From JBHELG01 sp046263195 (GTDB lineage Bacteria > Actinomycetota > Nitriliruptoria > Nitriliruptorales > JAHWKO01), in NCBI GenBank assembly GCA_046263195.1, contig JBHELG010000096.1, positions 1 to 54,803 on the forward strand: DNA of 54,803 nucleotides. The letters run 5' to 3'. The notes under the pieces are model-generated. The model was given only the letters and a program-made list of their open reading frames with translations, was not told where the DNA came from and ran no database searches. Within the stretch, counting starts at the first letter, position 1; every line of letters begins with the position of its first letter. This document shows positions 49,028-54,803 of this stretch, piece by piece. The position numbers were made by a program, and so were the translations under genes.

Positions 49028-50287
49028 ATGAGCTCGTTCCCGTTGGGACGTCGACCGCGACTGCTGTGCGTGGGGTTCGTTGCGGCGCTCATCTTCTCCG
49101 CCTGTGCTGACGCCCAGCCCTTGGCAGGACCGCAGCGTGGCGGCGACCGAACCCAGGAACGGTCCGAGGACTTCAGCGAGGCCGATGTCAACTTCCTGCG
49201 GGGGGTCATCACCCATGGCGAGCGGCTCGTGCAGCTCGCCGGCCCCGCTGCAGAGCGGGTGAACCGACGAGAGCTCGGCGACTTCGCAAGACGGGTGGCC
49301 ACTGCCCGGCAGGAGGAGGCGGCCCGTGCGCGTGGTCTGCTCGCCGACGCGGATCATGGCGAGAACGGGGCGGGACGCGAGCCGTGGCCGGGGGCGGTAC
49401 GCGACGAGGAGCTCCAGTCGCTCCAGGCCCGGGCTGGGGGGGACTTCGAGCGGTTCGTCGTCGATCTGTTGATCCGTCAGCAGTTGGCGGCCGTACCGGT
49501 GGCCGAGAGAGCCCTGGAGCAGGGACGCCACCCCCGGGTTGCAGCCGTTGCGACCCAGCTCATAACAGGCCATCAAGCGGACGTGGCCCAGTTGCAGGCC
49601 TGGCAGCAGCAGTGGTGGCCGCCCTTCGGTCCCGTCACGCCCCGCGGCCTGGGACCCGGTGACCGCGGACCGGAGGTGTTGACCCTCGAGAAGAGGCTCG
49701 ATTCGTTGCGCTATGACGTCGGGCAGGTCGACGGTGTCTTCGACGGGTCAACGAGGTTCGCCGTCATCGCCTTCCAGAAGGTCACGGGTATGCCCCGCTC
49801 GGGGCGTGCCACCCCCGACGTCTTGGCCCGCCTCGACAGCGCCGAGGTCCCTGATCCCCTCGTCCGGGACGGCGGGGTCACGCGGGTCGAGATCGACCTA
49901 CCTCGCCAGGTGCTGTTCCTCTACCAGGGCGATGCGCTCTTCAAGATCCTGCCCGTCTCGAGCGGGACGGGGAAGCGGTACTGCGACAAGGGCAAATGCG
50001 GAGTGGCGGTGACCCCGGCCGGTGCCTATCGAGTGACGTGGCGGGACGACGGGTGGCGCGAGAGCGACCTGGGACGCCTCTATAACCCCATCTATTTCAT
50101 CGACCGTCTCGGCATCGCCATCCACGGCCATCCCGTGGTCCCACCCACGCCGGCCTCGCACGGTTGCGTGCGAATCCCGATGGCAGCAGCCGAGTGGTTC
50201 CCCGACCTGGTGCCTCGACACACCCCCGTCTACGTGCTCGACGGCGGGACTCCCGTCGGTCCTTTGCCTCCTCGTCCCGCCGACTGA
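49028..50287 (+). CDS. Lipoprotein: DUF305-like domain, peptidoglycan-binding domain and L,D-transpeptidase
   Basis: The product is 419 residues. An N-terminal signal with a lipobox-like Cys26 (ALIFSAC) should anchor it to the outer face of the membrane. Residues about 50-195 are a four-helix DUF305/ferritin-like domain (NFLRGVITHGERLVQLAGPA; VTQLITGHQADVAQL-type repeats). Residues about 205-275 are a peptidoglycan-binding repeat (LDSLRYDVGQVDGVFDGST). The YkuD domain ends with the catalytic motif HGHPVVP followed by SHGCVRIP (Cys380). It would form 3-3 peptidoglycan cross-links. The AAGGAGTCCGC site precedes the ATG. Confidence 0.9.
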   Translation: MSSFPLGRRPRLLCVGFVAALIFSACADAQPLAGPQRGGDRTQERSEDFSEADVNFLRGVITHGERLVQLAGPAAERVNRRELGDFARRVATARQEEAARARGLLADADHGENGAGREPWPGAVRDEELQSLQARAGGDFERFVVDLLIRQQLAAVPVAERALEQGRHPRVAAVATQLITGHQADVAQLQAWQQQWWPPFGPVTPRGLGPGDRGPEVLTLEKRLDSLRYDVGQVDGVFDGSTRFAVIAFQKVTGMPRSGRATPDVLARLDSAEVPDPLVRDGGVTRVEIDLPRQVLFLYQGDALFKILPVSSGTGKRYCDKGKCGVAVTPAGAYRVTWRDDGWRESDLGRLYNPIYFIDRLGIAIHGHPVVPPTPASHGCVRIPMAAAEWFPDLVPRHTPVYVLDGGTPVGPLPPRPAD

Positions 50288-50290
50288 TCT

Positions 50291-50345
50291 AGGGCGGGAG
50301 GGCGGTCTCGGCTTGCCGGGGAAGGGCCGCAGGCCCGGCGGGTGG
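50291..50345. repeat. Repeat-family sequence between L,D-transpeptidase and redoxin genes
   Basis: GGGCGGGAGGGCGGTCTCGG and the following CTTGCCGGGG are the reverse complement of the sequence at 16795-16820 (CAAGCCGAGACCGCCCTCCC), with few differences. It lies between convergent genes, as does the pair at 6533-6613, so it may act in termination. Confidence 0.5.
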
Positions 50346-50372
50346 GGAGATGCAAGGCCGCCGGGGCTGAAT

Positions 50373-50900
50373 CTACGAGGACTCTTCGTCCTGCGCCCAC
50401 TCTCCAAGGCCGGGCTCGTCTGGCACTCCGCACTCCGGGCACTGCGTGCCCAGGAACTTCGTCCATTCGACGAGGTCCTCGACCGGCGGAAACGCGTGCT
50501 GATCACCGACCTCGAAGACCTCGTGCACCGACCCGTACCGGTCGACTACGAACACGACCACTTGGTCCGAGCTCACCCCACATGCTCGTCTGGCGGCCGA
50601 GCCGTCGTCGGCGAGTACGGGGTAGTCAAGTTCCTCGCCCAGTTCCCCCGGCTCGTCCCCGCCCTCGGGTAGGACGACGAGGGGACGCGCACCCCAGGCG
50701 TCGAACTCGTCCACCTCGCCATCGAGGCGTCCCAGGAACTCGCGACATTCGTCGCAGTCCTCGTGGGGGAACACCAGGATGGACGCTCCGCTCGGAGCCC
50801 ACCTCCATCTCACGGGGCGGCCCGAGGAGACATCTGGCAGCGTCATGGCTGGTAGCTGGTCCCCGACCGCGAGCGGCCCTTGCCGCGTCATCGTGCCCAT
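50373..50900 (-). CDS. Thioredoxin-fold protein, AhpC/TSA (redoxin) type
   Basis: The product is 175 residues. The opening PLAVGDQLPAMTLPDVSSGR is the usual redoxin start. A CxxC pair lies in PHEDCDECREFLG where peroxiredoxins have the peroxidatic Cys; the later PLVVLPEGG and VFVVDRYGSVHEVFEVG fit the fold. A second Cys pair (TQCPECGVP) near the C-terminus may bind metal or be redox-active. Peroxidase or thiol-disulfide activity is likely but the partner is unknown. Start ATG 50900 follows GAGAGGTGAG; ATG 50891 is an alternative. Confidence 0.8.
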   Translation of the reverse strand: MGTMTRQGPLAVGDQLPAMTLPDVSSGRPVRWRWAPSGASILVFPHEDCDECREFLGRLDGEVDEFDAWGARPLVVLPEGGDEPGELGEELDYPVLADDGSAARRACGVSSDQVVVFVVDRYGSVHEVFEVGDQHAFPPVEDLVEWTKFLGTQCPECGVPDEPGLGEWAQDEESS

Positions 50901-51114
50901 CTCACCTCTCTCGCTCGTCGTCGTCCACAAGGTGCAGCCCGCGACCGCCGCTGTCCCCCAACCAACCCGTCCGCGTTGCCACCGACGCACAGACTTCGCC
51001 TGGGAGCGCGAGAAGAGCGCAGTTTTTGCAACTCCTTCGGTTCGCTGGCCTCAAACGGCGTAGGCTTCGCGGTGCCAATGTGAGGTGTACATCTCGCGAC
51101 TGACAGAGGTCGAC

Positions 51115-51552
51115 ATGATGGGGGAGCAGCGCGGAGAGGAGCCGATCAAGCTCGTCATCGTCGACGACAACGCCGGGATTCGAACGCTCCTGCGAGCTCT
51201 GGCGAAGCGCGAAGGGCGCATGTCGGTGGTGGGTGAGGCGGAGAACGGTCTCGAGGCAGTCACGGTCACACGACGGAAGCAGCCCGATGTCGTCATCCTC
51301 GACGTCATGATGCCCGTCATGGACGGGCTGGAGGCCATACCGGGGATCATCGAAAGCTCGCCACGGACGTGCATCGTGATGTATTCGGCCTATTCCGAGC
51401 CGCGCGACGAGGCCTTCCGTCTCGGCGCCCACGGCTGGTGCACGAAAGGCTCCACCTGGGATGTGATGGCAGACGTCATCTACGAGGTCGTGGCTGCTCG
51501 TGATGCTCAGGAGGGTTCTGGTCAACCCCTCCCGCCTCCGTTCCGGACCTGA
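51115..51552 (+). CDS. Single-domain response regulator (CheY-like receiver)
   Basis: The product is 145 residues, of which about 12-135 are a receiver domain: acidic pocket in LVIVDDNAGIR, phospho-acceptor D63 in VVILDVMMPVMDG, the Ser switch in VMYSAYSE, and Lys in GWCTKGST. There is no output domain, so it acts through protein contacts or phosphotransfer. No histidine kinase is near. The ATG at 51115 follows AGAGG; a GTG at 51085 would add 10 residues. It converges with pepA. Confidence 0.88.
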   Translation: MMGEQRGEEPIKLVIVDDNAGIRTLLRALAKREGRMSVVGEAENGLEAVTVTRRKQPDVVILDVMMPVMDGLEAIPGIIESSPRTCIVMYSAYSEPRDEAFRLGAHGWCTKGSTWDVMADVIYEVVAARDAQEGSGQPLPPPFRT

Positions 51553-51623
51553 CAGGCCCAAGTTCGCGACTCCGACGTCCAACCTCAAGGTCAGCCCGCC
51601 CGCCTCCGTCCCGGTGTTGGGCT

Positions 51624-53111
51624 CTACCTTCCGGCCAGTTCGAGCCAGCGCAACATCGTTCGCACCCCCACTCCAGTGCCATGCTGCGGCAGGTGGTGGC
51701 GGGAGGTGACCGCCCAGGCTGAGCCGGCGATATCGAGATGGACCCAAGGGCGGTGGGCGACGAACTCCCGCAGGAACAACGCGGCCACGGTCGCCCCGGC
51801 CCGATCCTCGTGCTCTCCGCCCCCGGTGTTGTTCAGGTCGGCGACCTCGGACTCGAGGTTCTCCATCAGATCGTCCCACAGCGGCAGCAGCCAGGTGTCT
51901 TCCCCGGACGCCTCGGCAGCGCCCAGCACCTGGCGGACGAGATCCTCGTCGTTGCCGAAAGCCCCGGTGGCGCGCGCCCCGACCGCTTCGCGTACCGAAC
52001 CAGTGAGGGTGGCCAGGTCGACAATCGCGTCCGGTTCCTGCTCGGCCGCGTAGGCGAGGGCATCGGCCAGGATGAGCCGGCCTTCGGCGTCCGTGTCGAG
52101 TACCTCGACCGTCCGTCCGTTGCGCTGCGTGATGACGTCACCCGGTCGTTGTGCCCGCCCCGAGATTGCGTTCTCGGCCAGAGGGCAGACGCCGAGCACC
52201 TCGACGCGGACGTCGAGGTGGGCGAGCGCCGAAAGGGTGGCGATGACCGCCGCGGCTCCCGCCATGTCGCGTTTCATGCGCGCGAGCCGACGATTGTCGC
52301 GCTTCAGGTTCAGGCCCCCGCTGTCGAAGACGACACCCTTACCCACGATGGCCACCCGCGCGAGCGGGTCCGCGGGGCGGTAACGGATCACCACCATGCG
52401 AGGGGGCCGAGCGGCGCCTCGGCCGACCGCGAGGATGCCACCACAGCCCTCCGCCGTCAGGCGGGTCTCGTCCCAGATCTCCACGTCACAACTCGAGCCA
52501 CACCTCTCGACCGCCGCGAGCGCCAACTCCTCGGGACCAAGGTCGGCCGCTGGCGTATTGACGAGATCGCGTGCGACGCTCTGCACCCGGGCGTGCACCT
52601 CTGCCCGACGTATCGCATCACGGGCGGCCGACTCGAGGCTCGAGGCCACGACCAGAACAACGCTGCGCAGGCGACTGTCTGAGGTCAGCGAAAGGTAGCG
52701 ATCGAAGCGGTACGCCCCGAGCAATGCGCCTTCGCCCGCAGCGCGGACGGCCCCCAGTGAGGGGTGGACGAGGGGCAGGGTGGTGGCGACCTCGCGCACC
52801 TCACCGACGAGAGCACGTGTGAGCGAGCCTGCCGCTCGCCGGATCGTCTCGTCTCGAAGTTCGTCCATCCTTCCGAGCCCGAGGAGGATGACCCGGCCGC
52901 AAGCCAAGCCCGGCGCGGCCAGGGTTTGGATCTCGCCGAGCTTGCCGCGGAAGTCAGCGTCACGGGGCACCTCTCGCAGGCCCAGAGCCCGCAGGGCGCG
53001 CTCGGCGCCGGGAGCTTCGATGGCCCCTTGGAAGACGGGAACCGCGAGCGCGTCGACCGTCAGCTGGAGCGGATCCGTGGATGTCACCCGCAGACTCGGC
53101 AGCGTCGACAC
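51624..53111 (-). CDS. pepA: Leucyl (M17) aminopeptidase
   Basis: The product is 495 residues. The M17 metal site is visible: VGKGVVFDSGGLNLKR with the catalytic Lys and Asp, KRDMAGAAAVIATL, and LDTDAEGRLILADAL. The last is normally NTDAEGRL; the first Asn is Asp here. The N-terminal macro-like domain covers the first 170 residues. It removes N-terminal amino acids in the cytoplasm as a hexamer, and some homologues also bind DNA. The GTG at 53111 is taken as the start; it is divergent from the Fur gene, separated by about 104 bp. Confidence 0.92.
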   Translation of the reverse strand: MSTLPSLRVTSTDPLQLTVDALAVPVFQGAIEAPGAERALRALGLREVPRDADFRGKLGEIQTLAAPGLACGRVILLGLGRMDELRDETIRRAAGSLTRALVGEVREVATTLPLVHPSLGAVRAAGEGALLGAYRFDRYLSLTSDSRLRSVVLVVASSLESAARDAIRRAEVHARVQSVARDLVNTPAADLGPEELALAAVERCGSSCDVEIWDETRLTAEGCGGILAVGRGAARPPRMVVIRYRPADPLARVAIVGKGVVFDSGGLNLKRDNRRLARMKRDMAGAAAVIATLSALAHLDVRVEVLGVCPLAENAISGRAQRPGDVITQRNGRTVEVLDTDAEGRLILADALAYAAEQEPDAIVDLATLTGSVREAVGARATGAFGNDEDLVRQVLGAAEASGEDTWLLPLWDDLMENLESEVADLNNTGGGEHEDRAGATVAALFLREFVAHRPWVHLDIAGSAWAVTSRHHLPQHGTGVGVRTMLRWLELAGR

Positions 53112-53215
53112 CTGTCGGCCTCCTCAGGTTCGGAGACGCGAGCCTAGTGGCGGGGGGAGCCTCCAGGCGGAGGGTGACAAGTGCCGCCGCGGTTGCAACG
53201 ACGTATCGTGCGGGC

Positions 53216-53641
53216 ATGGTGTCCCGCCCGGACGTGTCCGACGTGCTCCGCGAGCACGGCTATCGCCTGACCCGGCCGCGGCAGGTGGTGTGGGAGGTCC
53301 TTCGGGAAGCCGGCCACCTCACCGCGGAGGAGATCGCTGACCGCGTGGAGGAGATCAGCCCAGGTGTGAACCTGGCCTCCGTCTACCGCTCCCTCTCACT
53401 GCTGGCCGAACTCGACCTCGTGCGCGAGTCACGGCTGGGGGAGGGGGGAGCCGCACGCTGGGAGCTCGCCCACCCTGATGAGCATTTTCATCTCGTCTGC
53501 GTGCGCTGTGGCGAGATCACACACCATGCCGGTGACCTCGTCGAGCAGGTGCGCGGGCATCTCGCCAGCAGGCACGGCTTCGTGGCCGACACGGTCGACC
53601 TTGTGGTGAGTGGCCGCTGCCATGAGTGTGCCCAGCCCTGA
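53216..53641 (+). CDS. Fur-family metal-responsive regulator
   Basis: The product is 141 residues. The winged helix (VSDVLREHGYRLTRPRQVVW, with LTAEEIADRV and VNLASVYRSLSLLAELDLVR) is typical Fur. The metal-sensing part has HFHLVCVRCGEI with the first Cys pair, and the C-terminal CHEC gives the second pair of the structural zinc. Whether it senses iron, zinc or peroxide cannot be told; the zinc exporter at 2876 is far away. ATG 53216 follows a weak site. Confidence 0.92.
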   Translation: MVSRPDVSDVLREHGYRLTRPRQVVWEVLREAGHLTAEEIADRVEEISPGVNLASVYRSLSLLAELDLVRESRLGEGGAARWELAHPDEHFHLVCVRCGEITHHAGDLVEQVRGHLASRHGFVADTVDLVVSGRCHECAQP

Positions 53642-53678
53642 CCTCCGTCGCGTTCGGTCCGCCCAGCAGCTGGGTCAT

Positions 53679-54803
53679 TCAGCGCCAGTTCCAGTCGATG
53701 ACCCTGATGATGTCGGAGAAGTCGTCGGTCCACAGGAGTTCGTGTCCGGGTTCGACGGCAGGTGGTTTCCAGTTGGGGTTGGTGGTGAGGGGCGCGAGGG
53801 TTTCGCCGTCCTCCGCCAGGACCGCCCAGGTCGAGGCCGACTTTCCGACGGCCGGGTCAGACGCGTCGTCACGGACGGCTGCGGTGAGGCCCTGTTGTTG
53901 GGCGATGCCGGCGAGGACGGGTCGGAGGTTCATGTGGCGGTTGCTGATGTGCACGACGATGAGGCCTCCCGGCGCGAGCTTGGCGCGGTACAGCTCGACC
54001 GCCTCGCTGGTGAGCAGGTGCACCGGGATGGCGTCGGAGCTGAACGCGTCGATGATGATCAGCCCGTAGTGGTCCGGGGGGGCGTCCGCCAGGGTCTGGC
54101 GCCCGTCGCCCACCACGACGTCGACCTGGGCCGGGGTGTCGGAGACGAAGCTGAACAGGTCAGGATCGGTGGCGATGTCGACGATGGCCTGGTCGATCTC
54201 GTAGAAGGTCAGCTGCTGGCCCTCCCGCCCGTAGGCGGCCAGCCCCCCCGTGCCCAACCCGATCAGGGCGACCCGGTCGGCGAGGGGCTGCGAGCCGTAG
54301 GAAGCGAACAGGTGCCCCACCGGGCCGCTGCGTTCGTAGTAGCTCTGTGGCACCATGAGCTGGTCGGGGCGGCGATCCTGCCAGCCATGCACGGTCGTGC
54401 CATGCACCAGCACATGACGCTCCCCCTCCCCCTCCGCCTCCACTCGCGCCACCCCGAAAAAGGTGCGCTCCTTGTGCAGCGCATCACCCGCCAAGGGGAG
54501 GGCGGTGGCCAGCACCAGCGCCATGCCCACCGCGAACGCCACCGGCCGCCGCGCCGCCACCACCGCCACCGCACCGAGGGCCGCGAGCAGGAGGAGGACG
54601 AGCACGACGGTCGCCCCGGAGCCCACGCGCTCGGCCACCTGTTGCAGGAACCAGGGGACTCCAATGACGACCGCGCCCATGAAGGCGCGTTGTGGTAGTG
54701 GGGTGGGGTGAGGTGGGGTTTCGCGCTGGTGGAGGCCGGCGAGCAGGAAGACGGATGCGGCGATGACGAGGGGGTATTCGATGACGTCGTTGAAGATGAT
54801 GGG
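53679..54803 (-). CDS. Spermidine-synthase-like protein with N-terminal membrane domain (5' end outside the window)
   Basis: The frame stays open to the window edge, so the N-terminus is missing. At least two hydrophobic segments occur before the catalytic part, one at the window edge and one near 54500-54620. The methyltransferase-like domain carries the SAM/decarboxy-SAM loop VALIGLGTGGLAAYG, the acidic TFYEIDQAIVDIA, VVVGDGRQTLAD and LIIIDAFSSDAIPVHLLT, close to spermidine synthases. The fused membrane/spermidine-synthase form is common in actinobacteria and its true substrate is unsettled. The internal ATG at 54680 lies within continuous coding, so it is not the start. Confidence 0.85.
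   Translation of the reverse strand, partial: PIIFNDVIEYPLVIAASVFLLAGLHQRETPPHPTPLPQRAFMGAVVIGVPWFLQQVAERVGSGATVVLVLLLLAALGAVAVVAARRPVAFAVGMALVLATALPLAGDALHKERTFFGVARVEAEGEGERHVLVHGTTVHGWQDRRPDQLMVPQSYYERSGPVGHLFASYGSQPLADRVALIGLGTGGLAAYGREGQQLTFYEIDQAIVDIATDPDLFSFVSDTPAQVDVVVGDGRQTLADAPPDHYGLIIIDAFSSDAIPVHLLTSEAVELYRAKLAPGGLIVVHISNRHMNLRPVLAGIAQQQGLTAAVRDDASDPAVGKSASTWAVLAEDGETLAPLTTNPNWKPPAVEPGHELLWTDDFSDIIRVIDWNWR

Noticed and set aside
1..54803. CRISPR array, toxin-antitoxin pair, restriction-modification or other defence island
   Set aside because: No regularly spaced repeats, no paired small toxin/antitoxin frames and no methylase, helicase or reverse transcriptase genes were found.

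Overview
The window is high-GC DNA (roughly two thirds G+C by eye) that is almost fully coding. GTG and TTG starts are frequent, stop/start overlaps are common, and intergenic spaces are short. Gene content and order indicate an actinomycete-type bacterium (Actinomycetota). The order TPR protein - HAD/GNAT phosphatase - tlyA - nadK - recN - pyrG - Nudix - xerD - scpA - scpB - rluB - cmk-der matches the cluster known from Mycobacterium (Rv1691 to Rv1713). The order gcvH - GarA-like FHA protein - FtsR-type MerR - DUF151 protein - second MerR - gcvP matches Rv1826 to Rv1832. The inserted genes, the split gcvPA/gcvPB, the absence of a SteA homologue beside recN and the fused Cmk-Der suggest a lineage away from mycobacteria and streptomycetes, such as Nitriliruptoria or Acidimicrobiia; the exact class is not decided by what I can see.

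Layout. 1-101 is the 3' part of a 5S rRNA, so an rRNA operon ends here. 0.17-8.7 kb holds a TPR protein, a small membrane protein, an MBL-fold hydrolase, a CDF metal transporter, a DUF1015 protein, a HAD phosphatase with a GNAT-like tail, a rhomboid protease and two small acidic or coiled proteins. 8.7-16.7 kb holds tlyA-nadK-recN, a membrane-anchored degenerate LytM protein, a small secreted protein, pyrG and a Nudix hydrolase. 16.8-22.1 kb holds alanine dehydrogenase, XerD, a DksA/TraR-type zinc-finger protein and the nucleoside-salvage pair deoB-deoA. 22.3-30.4 kb is a long co-directional run that combines chromosome condensation (scpA, scpB), RNA pseudouridylation (rluB), aromatic amino acid synthesis (aroH, tyrA, aroA) and the cmk-der fusion. 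A tRNA-Pro(GGG) follows, then a phosphatidyltransferase, a GH13 glucosidase and a PfkB sugar kinase overlapping by 4 nt. 34.2-40.4 kb is the gcvH / FHA / MerR / penicillin-binding carboxypeptidase / hpt / DUF151 / MerR block. 40.5-43.3 kb carries aconitase and endonuclease IV on the minus strand. 43.4-45.7 kb is a small group of membrane proteins, one with a Rieske domain. 46-48.8 kb is the split glycine decarboxylase gcvPA-gcvPB, which with gcvH (about 11 kb away) supplies two components of the glycine cleavage system. The rest is an L,D-transpeptidase lipoprotein, a thioredoxin-fold protein, a single-domain response regulator, leucyl aminopeptidase, a Fur-family regulator and a spermidine-synthase-like protein cut off by the window end.

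No phage, transposase, CRISPR array or defence system is visible. The most interesting non-textbook material is non-coding: (i) a dispersed family of short palindromic repeats built on GGTCTTGGC / GCCAAGACC, found at gene ends and in leaders; (ii) a 550-bp gene-free stretch (38771-39320) with a chain of nested perfect hairpins followed by two mutually exclusive inverted repeats and a promoter-like sequence ahead of the second MerR gene; (iii) an AT-richer inverted-repeat block ahead of the LytM-like gene. Among proteins, the degenerate LytM protein, a zinc-ribbon/FHA GarA relative with a candidate phosphosite, an L,D-transpeptidase fused to a DUF305-like domain, and an uncharacterised PD-(D/E)XK-like protein paired with MerR deserve a second look.
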